Shown piece after piece: positions 35,057-42,880 of a stretch of DNA of 64,000 nt. The notes beneath the pieces are model-generated. The model was not told the DNA's origin. It did not search any database and was given only the letters and a program-made list of their open reading frames with translations. This DNA comes from Stenotrophomonas sp. MYb238 (GTDB lineage: Bacteria; Pseudomonadota; Gammaproteobacteria; Xanthomonadales; Xanthomonadaceae). The stretch lies in contig NZ_WIDL01000017.1 in the NCBI RefSeq assembly GCF_009496535.1, positions 41,295 to 105,294 of the forward strand, read 5' to 3'. Positions within the stretch are counted from its first letter, which is position 1; every line of letters begins with the position of its first letter. The translations under genes were made by a program, and so were the position numbers.

Positions 35057-37216
35057 CTACTGCCGCCGCACCGCCTGCACCACGCTCAGGCGCCGCAGCC
35101 GGCGCATCACTTCGGCCAGGTGGTTGCGGTCGCGCACCTGGATGTTGAAGCACAGCACCGCGGCGTTGAAATCGCGGTCCAGGTAGTCCACGCGCTCGAT
35201 GTTGGACTGGCTCTGGGCGATGGCCGCGGCCAGCTGCGCCAGCACGCCGGTGCCGTTCTCCACTTCCACCACCAGCGCGGTGTCGTAGTCGCCGACCACG
35301 CTGCTGTCCCAGCCGATCGGCACCCAGCGCTCGGGCGACTTGCGCAGCTCGGCCAGGTTCGGACAGTCCATGCGGTGCACCACGATGCCCTTGCCGGCGG
35401 TGTGGTAGCCCATGATCTCGTCGCCCGGAATCGGCTGGCAGCAGCCGGCGAAGCTGACCACGCCGCGCTCGCTGCCGTTGATCAGGATCTTCTCCTGCGC
35501 ACGCTGGGTGGTGCCGCCGGCGCGCGGCTCGCCGTGCGCCATCAGCGCCTGCGCGGCCTGGGTCGGCATCCAGTTGCCGAGCGCGACGTCGGCCAGGAAG
35601 GCCTCCAGGCGCGGATAGCGGTGCTCGCCGAGGAAGGCGTCCAGCCGGCCCTTGGGCAGGCGCTCGATCGAGCTGTCCATCGCCTCCAGCGCACGGTCGA
35701 GCATGCGGTGGCCCAGCTGCACCGCGTCCTCGTGCTCGAGCTGCTTGAGCTGGTGGCGGATGGCGGTGCGCGCCTTGGAACTGACCACGAATTCCAGCCA
35801 CTGCGGCTTGGGCGTGGCCGAGCGCGCGGTGATCACTTCCACCGTCTGCCCGCTGACCAGCCGGGTGCGCAGCGGCACCAGCTTCTTGTCCACGCGCGAG
35901 GCCACCGCGCGGTTGCCGACGTCGGTGTGCACGGCGTAGGCGAAGTCCAGCGCGGTGGAGTTGCGCGGCAGGGCGAGGATCTTGCCCTTGGGCGTGAACA
36001 GGTAGACCTCGTCCGGGAACAGGTCGACCTTGACGTTGTCGAGGAACTCCAGCGAGGAACCGGCCGAGCGCTGCGAGTCGATCAGCTCGACGATCCAGGC
36101 ATGGGCGCGGCTCTGCGCGCTGTTGGGCGTGTCGCCGCCGAACTTGTAGGTCCAGTGCGCGGCCACGCCGCGTTCGGCGATCAGGTCCATCTCCTCGGTG
36201 CGGATCTGCACCTCGATCGGCGAACCGTAGGGCCCGAACAGCACCGTGTGCAGCGACTGGTAGCCGTTGGCCTTGGGAATGGCGATGAAATCGCGGAAGC
36301 GCCCGTCCAGCGGCTTGAACGCCGCATGCACCGCGCCCAGCGCGTGGTAGCAGCTGGGCACCGAGCGCATCACCAGGCGGAAGCCGAACACGTCCATCAC
36401 CTGGTCGAAGGTTTTGTTCTCCTCGCGCATCTTGGTGTAGATGCTCCAGGGCGTCTTGATGCGGCTGACCAGGCGGTGTTCCAGGCCCTCGCGCGCCAGC
36501 CGCTGCGAGAGCTGCACCTCCACCTGCGCCATCGCCTCGCGGCGCACCACCGGCTGGCTGCGGATGTGCTTTTCCAGGATCGCGTGGCGCCACGGGTACA
36601 GCGCCTTGAAGCCCAGGTTCTGCAGCTCGGACTTGATCAGGCTCATGCCCAGGCGCTGGGCGATGGGCGCGTAGATGTCCAGCGTCTCCATCGCGATGCG
36701 GCGCCGCGCCTCGGCGCTCTGCGCGCCCAGCGTGCGCATGTTGTGCAGGCGGTCGGCCAGCTTGATCATGATCACGCGCAGGTCGCGCGACATCGCCAGC
36801 AGCATCTTGCGGAAGCTTTCGGCCGCCGCTTCCTGGCGGTCGCGGAAGCGCAGCTTGTCCAGCTTGGTGACGCCTTCGACCAGCTCGGCCACGGTCTGCC
36901 CGAACTGCCCGGCCAGTTCATCGTGGGTGAGCGGGGTGTCCTCGATGGTGTCGTGCAGGATCGCCGCGACCAGCGCTTCGACGTCCAGGCCGAGCTCGGC
37001 CAGGATGCCGGCGACCGCGACCGGATGGGTGATGTAGGGTTCGCCCGACTTGCGGGTCTGCCCGGCATGCGCGGCCGCGCCCACTTCCCAGGCGCGGCGC
37101 AGCATCGGCAGCTGCTCGGCGGGCAGGTAGCTGGCTGCGCGTTCGAGTTGGAGTACGTAGTCCGGCACCGCGCCATCCGCGGGCGCAGCGACCTGGGCGG
37201 AGGGGCCTGGGTTCAT
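35057..37216 (-). CDS. spoT: Bifunctional (p)ppGpp synthetase/hydrolase SpoT
   Basis: Controls the alarmone (p)ppGpp. It has 719 residues. The hydrolase HD domain has HP at 64-65 and HD at 88-89 (ILHDTIEDT) plus KLADRLHNMRTL. The synthetase domain has RIKTPWSIYTKM, the substrate loop RFRDFIAIPKANGYQSLHT and EVQIRTEEMD. TGS (KILALPRNSTALDFAYAVHTDVG), helical/zinc-finger-like (GCCQPIPGDEI) and C-terminal ACT domains follow. The loop reads RFRD where bifunctional enzymes usually have RxKD. The ATG at 37216 fits family N termini; a longer frame lacks homology. It follows rpoZ in the classic order but after a 260-base gap. Confidence 0.95.
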   Translation of the reverse strand: MNPGPSAQVAAPADGAVPDYVLQLERAASYLPAEQLPMLRRAWEVGAAAHAGQTRKSGEPYITHPVAVAGILAELGLDVEALVAAILHDTIEDTPLTHDELAGQFGQTVAELVEGVTKLDKLRFRDRQEAAAESFRKMLLAMSRDLRVIMIKLADRLHNMRTLGAQSAEARRRIAMETLDIYAPIAQRLGMSLIKSELQNLGFKALYPWRHAILEKHIRSQPVVRREAMAQVEVQLSQRLAREGLEHRLVSRIKTPWSIYTKMREENKTFDQVMDVFGFRLVMRSVPSCYHALGAVHAAFKPLDGRFRDFIAIPKANGYQSLHTVLFGPYGSPIEVQIRTEEMDLIAERGVAAHWTYKFGGDTPNSAQSRAHAWIVELIDSQRSAGSSLEFLDNVKVDLFPDEVYLFTPKGKILALPRNSTALDFAYAVHTDVGNRAVASRVDKKLVPLRTRLVSGQTVEVITARSATPKPQWLEFVVSSKARTAIRHQLKQLEHEDAVQLGHRMLDRALEAMDSSIERLPKGRLDAFLGEHRYPRLEAFLADVALGNWMPTQAAQALMAHGEPRAGGTTQRAQEKILINGSERGVVSFAGCCQPIPGDEIMGYHTAGKGIVVHRMDCPNLAELRKSPERWVPIGWDSSVVGDYDTALVVEVENGTGVLAQLAAAIAQSQSNIERVDYLDRDFNAAVLCFNIQVRDRNHLAEVMRRLRRLSVVQAVRRQ

Positions 37217-37286
37217 GGCTTGGAAGATATGCCAGCGGCAACGACACGGCAACGGCGGAGACGCGACATCGCTCTGGCGCTGTCGC

Positions 37287-37313
37287 CCCACGGTTTGCAG
37301 TGCAAACCGTGGG
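37287..37313. other. 27-bp perfect palindrome between rpoZ and spoT
   Basis: Thirteen bases (CCCACGGTTTGCA) are followed by one G and then by their exact complement. It lies 71 bases before the spoT start, in the rpoZ-spoT spacer. As RNA it would be a very tight hairpin; as DNA it would be a dyad binding site. No T run follows. Confidence 0.8.
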
Positions 37314-37429
37314 CCCCGTCCTTCGCTCATCCACACCCCGTCGCTCCGTGGCGCCTCCTGGCTCAGGGGGCTTTCCTGCAGACGCAGCCGGAGTACAGGT
37401 TTTCAGGGTGCCGGGTGCCCGGAAAGCAG

Positions 37430-37452
37430 ACAGCCCGCACGCGGCGGGCTGT
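37430..37452 (-). terminator. Hairpin terminator after rpoZ
   Basis: A 9-bp stem ACAGCCCGC and complement with a 5-base loop lies 25 bases past the rpoZ stop; CTGCTTTCC follows on the minus strand. It would reduce read-through into spoT. Confidence 0.65.
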
Positions 37453-37476
37453 TTGCGCATAACGACGATCCGGGGA

Positions 37477-37776
37477 TCAGTCGTCGTTCTTGGACATGTC
37501 TTCGTCGGCGACGACTTCGGCGGCGGCCCATTCCAGTGCCTCGCGCTCGGCACGCTCGCGCTCGGCCTTCTCGACTTCCTCGATCAGCGCGTTGTCGATC
37601 TTGCGGGCGGCGATCTCGCGCAGCGCCAGCACGGTCGGCTTGTCCTCGGTCTCGCTGTTGTCGAGGGTGGCCTGCACGCCGTTGGCCAGCTGGCGGGCGC
37701 GCTTGGACGCCATCATGACCAGCTCGAAACGGTTGTTAACGACTTCCAGGCAATCTTCTACGGTAATGCGGGCCAT
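37477..37776 (-). CDS. rpoZ: DNA-directed RNA polymerase subunit omega
   Basis: A 99-residue small subunit that helps assemble RNA polymerase and takes part in ppGpp binding with beta-prime. The N-terminal [30 protein letters not shown] is the omega signature, followed by [18 protein letters not shown] and an acidic C-terminal helix. It lies between gmk and spoT as in many gammaproteobacteria. A good promoter precedes it and a hairpin follows, so it can be expressed on its own. Confidence 0.97.
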   Translation of the reverse strand: MARITVEDCLEVVNNRFELVMMASKRARQLANGVQATLDNSETEDKPTVLALREIAARKIDNALIEEVEKAERERAEREALEWAAAEVVADEDMSKNDD

Positions 37777-37831
37777 GCGAGCTCCCGGCGACCAGCAGCG
37801 GCCGCTCGATCGGATGAGGGAAAGGGGGCGG

Positions 37832-37861
37832 ATTGTACAGGCCGGCACCGGCGGAAATCAA
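37832..37861 (-). promoter_or_regulatory. Sigma-70 promoter of rpoZ
   Basis: On the minus strand TTGATT and TACAAT are 18 bases apart, with TG directly before TACAAT. It lies 56 bases upstream of the rpoZ ATG. Confidence 0.6.
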
Positions 37862-37965
37862 ATCGCGCCCCAGGCCAGCCCTTTGGAATCAATCAGTTGC
37901 CGTTCCGGGAAGGCGCCAGGAGCGGCCTCACGGCCACCATCGCCCCATCCCGGCGCAGCCCGGAC

Positions 37966-38577
37966 TCAGTCCAGCAGCGAGCGGATCAGGCCGTCGTGGC
38001 GGACCTGCTGCTGCGCCCGGCGCAGGCGGCTGGCGGTGAAGATGGCGCACATCTCGTCCACCGCAGTGTCGAACACCTCGTTGACGATGACGTAGTCGAA
38101 CTCGTCGTAGTGCAGCATCTCCTCGCGCGCGGCGGCCAGCCGCTGCGCCATCACCGCCTCGCTGTCCTGGCCGCGCTTGCGCATGCGGTCGTCCAGCGCC
38201 TGCTTGGACGGCGGCAGGATGAATACGCTGACCGCGTCCGGCACCTTCGCGCGCACCTGGCGCGCGCCCTGCCAGTCGATCTCCAGCAGCACGTCCTTGC
38301 CGGCGGCCAGCTGCGGCTCCACCGACTGCCGCGCGGTGCCCTTCCAGTCGCCGTGCACGCTGGCGTGCTCGAAGAAATCGCCGGCGGCGATCATGCGTTC
38401 GAACTCGGCGGCGCTGACGAAGTGGTAGTGGCGGCCGTTCTCCTCGCCCGGGCGCATCGCCCGCGAGGTGAAGGAGATGGACAGCGCGATCTGCGCATCG
38501 CGCGCCAAGGTGGCGTTGACGAGGCTGCTTTTGCCGGCGCCGGAGGGTGCCGCGACGATATAGAGGGTGCCACGCAT
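37966..38577 (-). CDS. gmk: Guanylate kinase
   Basis: Phosphorylates GMP to GDP with ATP; needed for GTP, dGTP and indirectly (p)ppGpp. It has 203 residues. The P-loop APSGAGKSS is at 10-18, the GMP-binding SFTSRAMRPGEENGRHYHFVS at 36-56, and the lid region with LEIDWQGARQVR at about 97-108. The start at 38577 gives the usual short MRGTLYIVAAPSG N terminus; upstream codons lack homology. It heads the gmk-rpoZ-spoT set. In related genomes yicC normally sits just upstream; here 5.6 kb of other genes intervene. Confidence 0.97.
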   Translation of the reverse strand: MRGTLYIVAAPSGAGKSSLVNATLARDAQIALSISFTSRAMRPGEENGRHYHFVSAAEFERMIAAGDFFEHASVHGDWKGTARQSVEPQLAAGKDVLLEIDWQGARQVRAKVPDAVSVFILPPSKQALDDRMRKRGQDSEAVMAQRLAAAREEMLHYDEFDYVIVNEVFDTAVDEMCAIFTASRLRRAQQQVRHDGLIRSLLD

Positions 38578-38653
38578 CGCGCGGATCTCCGGTCGATGGT
38601 TCGGGCGGCGCACGATAACCAGCCCGGGCCGCCGCTGCAAATGCCGGGCCGGG

Positions 38654-39919
38654 TCAGAGATCGAACGCCAGCATGTCGCGCCCGGTCGCCGCGCGCACGA
38701 TGCGCTGGTAGACGCCGGTGCCGCCGCCCCCGCCGGTCATCACCACCAGCCCGCGACGGCGCTGCGGGTCGCCCACCGCGAAGGTCTTGTAGCGGCCGGC
38801 GTTGGCGCCGCCATGGAAGAACCAGCGGGTGTGCGCATCGACCCGCTCCAGGTTCCAGCCCAGGCCCTTGTCCAGCCAGCCCGGGCGCACCGCCAGCTGC
38901 GGCGTCAGCATCGCCTGCCGGGTGGCTTCGGCGATCTCCCAGTCCTGCCGCGCCTCGCGCCGCATGACGTGGGCAATGAAGCGCGCGTAGTCCTGCACCG
39001 GCCCGCGCAGGCTGGCGGCGGCATTGGCGAGCAGGTCGCCCGGCCACACGAACATGCCCTCGGGCGCGGCGGCCCGCGCCTGCGGCAGCGCATCCACCGC
39101 ATCGTCCCAGGTCCAGGCCGACAGCGGCTTGCCGCGCGCCTCGGCCAGGGGCTGCAGCAGCGGCCATTGCGCGCGGAAGGTCTGCACCACCGGCGCGGCG
39201 CCGGGCGCGGGCACGCCGGTCACCGAGTGGCGCGCGGCGTGCGCGTTCCAGGTGTAGGTGCTGCCGCGCATGCCGGCCGGCGCTAACAGGCGCTGTTGCG
39301 CCAGTTGATCCAGGCTCTGGCCGGTGACGGTCTCCACCACCCGCTGCAGCCAGAAGAAGGCCTCGCCCGAGTAGTTCACGCGCTGCCCGGGCTCAGCGAT
39401 CGTGCGCAGGGGATCGCGATCGGGATGCGCGCGCCAGTCCGGCAGGCCGCTGCCGTGGCGCAGGACATCGCGCACGCTGATCCGCTCCAGCCGGGGGTCG
39501 TCGCCGGCCAGGAAGTCGGGGCGGTGGTAGTCCACCAGCGCGCGGTCGAGCTGCAGTTCCCCGGCATCGACCAGTTGCAGCACCAGGTAGGCGAACACCG
39601 GTTTGCTCAGCGAGGCGCACTCGAACACGCTGTCCGCATCCACCGGCGCGCCGCTTTGCACGTCGGCCACGCCGAACCCGCGATGCCAGGCCAGTTCGCC
39701 CCGCTCCACCACCGCGATGGCGACGCCGGGCACGCCGAAGGCGCGCATCCATTCCGGCAATCCGGCCAGGAAGGCGTCGGACGGAATCCACGGGCGGTCG
39801 CTACCGCCGGCCCCGGCGGCACGCAGCGCCACCGGCGGCAGCAGGCCGAGCGCGGCGGCGCCCGAAGCGGCGGCCAGGAACCTGCGTCGCTGGGCTGGAT
39901 CGACATGCTTCCCGCGCAT
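38654..39919 (-). CDS. Serine hydrolase, class C beta-lactamase/esterase fold, Tat-exported
   Basis: A 421-residue exported serine hydrolase. The N terminus has a twin-arginine signal (QRRRFLAAASGAAALGLLPP, residues 10-29), so it should be secreted folded. The active site shows SLSK with Ser103 and Lys106, a Tyr motif VNYSG (Tyr183) in place of YxN, and a C-terminal FFHGG in place of KTG. This set is common in EstB-type esterases, D-aminopeptidases and related proteins rather than true beta-lactamases. The substrate is unknown. The gene is 76 bases upstream of gmk on the same strand and divergent from the 40-kb cluster. Confidence 0.88.
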   Translation of the reverse strand: MRGKHVDPAQRRRFLAAASGAAALGLLPPVALRAAGAGGSDRPWIPSDAFLAGLPEWMRAFGVPGVAIAVVERGELAWHRGFGVADVQSGAPVDADSVFECASLSKPVFAYLVLQLVDAGELQLDRALVDYHRPDFLAGDDPRLERISVRDVLRHGSGLPDWRAHPDRDPLRTIAEPGQRVNYSGEAFFWLQRVVETVTGQSLDQLAQQRLLAPAGMRGSTYTWNAHAARHSVTGVPAPGAAPVVQTFRAQWPLLQPLAEARGKPLSAWTWDDAVDALPQARAAAPEGMFVWPGDLLANAAASLRGPVQDYARFIAHVMRREARQDWEIAEATRQAMLTPQLAVRPGWLDKGLGWNLERVDAHTRWFFHGGANAGRYKTFAVGDPQRRRGLVVMTGGGGGTGVYQRIVRAATGRDMLAFDL

Positions 39920-40082
39920 GGCCGTACCGGGGGTTCAAGGAGCCTGACTGGATAGCAGGCCATGCTCCCCGCGGCAAGCCGTCGCGGGATGGGCCGGTTT
40001 TCCGTCATTCTTTCTCCCGGCGGCAGCCCGGCGGGCACCAATGGGCATCGCGACGAACCGGCCGCAGGGACAAGGACAGCGA

Positions 40083-40676
40083 ATGAGCGGATTCCCCCAT
40101 CACCTGCTGGCGGCGACCGGCGCCCATTGCCAGCCAGGCAGCGGACCGGCAGGACTGGCGGCCCTCACCATCGCGCTGCGCCCGTTCCTGCTGGAGGAAC
40201 GGCAGGTGGACACCTGCATCCACCTCGACGGCATCGCGCTGGACCTGCGCGACCCGCGAGACCACGCCGGCAACCGCCACCGTTTCCCGGTCAACCCGCA
40301 GCCCGGCTACATCGACGGCAGCCTTTACCTGCTGCACCGGCACGTACCGCTGGACGTGACCGCGCTGGCCTTCGGCACGCCGGACGCACAGGGCATGCCC
40401 ATGCAACTGACCGGCACGCTGGTCTTTTCCGCCGCGGGCATCGCCGCCTGGGCCGACACGCCGCTCACGCTGGACTTCGTGCTGGACCTACCGCCCACGC
40501 CGGCGCAGGTCGACGCCGCCATCGCTTCGGCCATCGCCGCCACCGGCGCACGCACGGCCCGCGACGCCGGCCGCGCCATGGCCCGGCTGGTGCGCGACCA
40601 TCCCGGCTGGGACGACCGCCAGGCGCTGCATGCCCGCCTGTGCCAGCATCTTTCCGCCACAGGAGGTGACCCGTGA
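40083..40676 (+). CDS. Unknown protein with a YqeY/GatB-like C-terminal tail
   Basis: A 197-residue cytosolic protein. Residues about 1-130 look all-beta (RQVDTCIHLDGIALDLRDP, then GSLYLLHRHVPLDVTALAFG, then TLVFSAAGIAAW) and match nothing I know. Residues about 148-195 (AIAATGARTARDAGRAMARL, then WDDRQALHARLCQHL) follow the pattern of the YqeY/GatB C-terminal helical domain (tGA.s..D.Gk.M..l.....g.aD...v...l). That domain binds tRNA in GatB. The similarity is by eye and needs a profile search. The ATG at 40083 has a GGACA ribosome site and is preferred over one 42 bases upstream. It overlaps the next gene by GTGA. Confidence 0.65.
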   Translation: MSGFPHHLLAATGAHCQPGSGPAGLAALTIALRPFLLEERQVDTCIHLDGIALDLRDPRDHAGNRHRFPVNPQPGYIDGSLYLLHRHVPLDVTALAFGTPDAQGMPMQLTGTLVFSAAGIAAWADTPLTLDFVLDLPPTPAQVDAAIASAIAATGARTARDAGRAMARLVRDHPGWDDRQALHARLCQHLSATGGDP

Positions 40677-41332
40677 TCGACCGCGAGCAGCTGCAGTCCA
40701 TCGGCCTGGCGCCCGACGACGCCGAGCGCGCGCGGCAGGCGCTGCGCGACGGCGACGTGCGCGGTTTCGTGCACGAACTGCTGTTGCACGGGCTGTGGAG
40801 CGACGTCGTCGACGAGACCCAGCCCACGCCATTGTGGACCACGCGCTGGCGGGAACTGGCCGACGCCGGCTTCCCGATCATCGACGCGGCCGCACTGCAA
40901 CGCCTGCTCGATGCCGGCGCCGACGTACACGACCTGACCGGCGTGGTGCGCTCGGCGCAGATCCTGGCCATCCACAACATCGCGCAACTGCTTGACTACC
41001 CGGCGCTGGGGCTGGGCTGGGACCTTCCCGATGCCGCCACGCCGCACCTGGCCTGCGGCACCTTGGCAGCGTCCGATACGCAGCGCCTGCATGCGCTCAC
41101 GCCGGAGCTGCTGGCGCGCGATCCAAGCGGACGCTCCGGCGAACCGCGGCCACTGGCGCTGCGGCAATGGCAGGCCCTGCCGGTGGAGGCGCGCGAGCGC
41201 ATCCGCTGGCTGGTGCACGACCACCAGCGCGCGCAGGCCGCCGCGCTGTGGAAACAGCAGGTCGGCGGCGAACCGCGCGCCTGCCTGGAAGCGGTGGAAA
41301 CGCTGCGCCGCACGTGGGAACTGGCGCCGTGA
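40673..41332 (+). CDS. Unknown protein coupled to the YqeY-like gene
   Basis: A 219-residue soluble protein not recognised. It starts with GTG in a 4-base overlap with the previous gene and has a strong GGAGGTGA ribosome site. The sequence is mostly helical: DDAERARQALRDGDVRGFVHELL, ALQRLLDAGADVHDLTGVVRSAQILAIHNIAQLLDYP, then an extended Leu-rich C-terminal half ending in ACLEAVETLRRTWELAP. No signal peptide, membrane helix or catalytic motif stands out. Tight coupling suggests that it works with the YqeY-tailed protein, perhaps as a pair. Confidence 0.65.
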   Translation: MIDREQLQSIGLAPDDAERARQALRDGDVRGFVHELLLHGLWSDVVDETQPTPLWTTRWRELADAGFPIIDAAALQRLLDAGADVHDLTGVVRSAQILAIHNIAQLLDYPALGLGWDLPDAATPHLACGTLAASDTQRLHALTPELLARDPSGRSGEPRPLALRQWQALPVEARERIRWLVHDHQRAQAAALWKQQVGGEPRACLEAVETLRRTWELAP

Positions 41333-41573
41333 ACGCCAGTTCGGCCCGGACGGCAAGCGGACAGCGCATGCCGCCATGCCGCGCCCTCTTCACCCTGCGC
41401 ATCCGCGGTGTGGTTCCCGTGCAGGTTGCAGGCACCGTGACTGCACGTACGACGCTGGCGCTACGCAGCCAGTGGATGCAACCACCGGCCGGCTTGCTGC
41501 CTGGCAGGAATGCGCGTGCGCACCACGGCACCGGCGCACACGCGGCCATCGGCACTGACCAAGGAAACCGACC

Positions 41574-42392
41574 ATGCGCCTGCGCGCCCTGCTGTGTTCA
41601 CTGGTGTTGGCCCTGCAATCCTTCGCCGCCGGATGCGGCCATGCGAGAGCAACCTCGCCGCAGATCTATTTCACCGGCGACCAGCTGGCCTTGGCGCAGG
41701 CCATCCACAAGGGCGCCCTCGACGATATCGCGCCGCTCGCGCAACGCGTCGGTCGCGAGGGCCTGAACCGCCCCGGCGCACGGGACATGACGCTGCTCTT
41801 CTTCGCCCTGCAAAGCGCCATGGGCGAGAAGCCCCGACAGCTGCAGATCCTCACCGCGCTGGTCCGCGCGGGTGCCGACCCGACGCAGGAGGCGCCTGGC
41901 TTCGGCAGCGTGCTCGGCGTGGCCCTGCGCGCCAAAAGCCCGCTGTACTTACAGGCCCTGCTCGACGCCGGCGTGAACCCCGACACCGTGCTCGGCAGCT
42001 CACCCATCCTGTTCGACGCCGCCCGCGAGCACACTGCCGCCACGCTGGCGCTGCTGCTTGACCGCGGCGCCGGCATCGACAGGAAGAACATCCTGGGCAA
42101 CACCGCACTGATGGAAGCGCTGCAGGGCATGCAGCTCGACCAAGTGATGTTCCTGCTCGACCGCGGCGCCAGCCCGCATTTCGTCAACATCAACGGCGTC
42201 TCGTTCGCGGGGCAGTTGCAGTTCCAGATCGGCCGGCAGCAGAGCGGCTCGCCCGCGCAGCGCCGCATGCTGCAGATCCGCGACCGCATCGTCGGCATGG
42301 GCGTGGCATGGCCGCCGCCTTCGCGCGATGAAGAGCGCCAGCGCATGCGTGAACGCGGACAGGAGCCCGACAAGCTGTTGCCCATCCGATGA
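41574..42392 (+). CDS. Ankyrin-repeat lipoprotein
   Basis: A 272-residue exported protein. The signal ends in a lipobox-like SFAAGC (Cys21), so it is probably a lipoprotein. About four ankyrin repeats follow (about 35-205), with clear units LTALVRAGADPTQEAPGFGSVLGVAL, LQALLDAGVNPDTVLGSSPILFDAA, LALLLDRGAGIDRKNILGNTALMEAL and VMFLLDRGASPHFVNINGVSF. The C-terminal 50 residues are charged. Periplasmic ankyrin lipoproteins of this kind often serve as immunity proteins next to type VI lipase effectors in related bacteria. No effector gene is seen here, so that role is only suggested. It is followed without gap by a broken frame. Confidence 0.8.
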   Translation: MRLRALLCSLVLALQSFAAGCGHARATSPQIYFTGDQLALAQAIHKGALDDIAPLAQRVGREGLNRPGARDMTLLFFALQSAMGEKPRQLQILTALVRAGADPTQEAPGFGSVLGVALRAKSPLYLQALLDAGVNPDTVLGSSPILFDAAREHTAATLALLLDRGAGIDRKNILGNTALMEALQGMQLDQVMFLLDRGASPHFVNINGVSFAGQLQFQIGRQQSGSPAQRRMLQIRDRIVGMGVAWPPPSRDEERQRMRERGQEPDKLLPIR

Positions 42393-42861
42393 CAGCCCTC
42401 CAATCCGGCGAAAACCGGGCACATGCGTTGCGCCACCTGGCCTGGACGGCCGGAGGCGGCGTCGAAAAACTGCGCTGGCGGGGTGCTGCTGGCCGCCAGC
42501 GCCATGGGCATGGCGGCGGGCAGGCTGCTCCTGCTTTCGCCGCGGCGCTGGCAGCGCACCTGCCGAACGAGCGGTTTCGATACGAGCGTATGTATCGCCC
42601 GCTCACCAAGCGCAAGCAGCCATCAATGACAAGGCCACCGGACAACAACCCACCACTGCCTTGGCCACCAAGGCGCAGGTATACCCGTCCGTGATCGAGG
42701 CACTGGGGCGGCTGGACGGCGAGGGCCTCTTCGGCCGGTACCGCGAGGGACTGCTCAACGCGGTACTGTTCATCACCGCCCCCGACGCCGATGACACCGA
42801 GACGATGGAGGACCGGTCGGCCCGGTTGTTGAACCGACCCGAGGTCTGCAGGATTTACTGA
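42389..42861 (+). pseudogene. Probable decayed gene, DUF4303-like C-terminal remnant
   Basis: An ATG overlaps the ankyrin stop (ATGA), but no one frame gives a plausible protein through this 473-base stretch. The first frame ends at 42694, and a short hydrophobic piece (GGVLLAASAMGMAAGRLLLL) is in another frame. A third frame, open from before 42390 to 42861, ends convincingly: YPSVIEALGRLDGEGLFGRY, then LLNAVLFITAPDADDTETME and RLLNRPEV. That tail resembles the end of DUF4303 proteins, an immunity-associated family. Frameshifts or truncation of a former gene explain this best; sequencing error is the alternative. Confidence 0.5.
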
Positions 42862-42880
42862 AACAGCACAAGGACATGGG

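Noticed and set aside
38654-39919. True class C beta-lactamase
   Set aside because: The Ser-x-x-Lys motif is present, but YxN and KTG motifs are replaced by YSG and HGG, which fits esterase-like relatives better.
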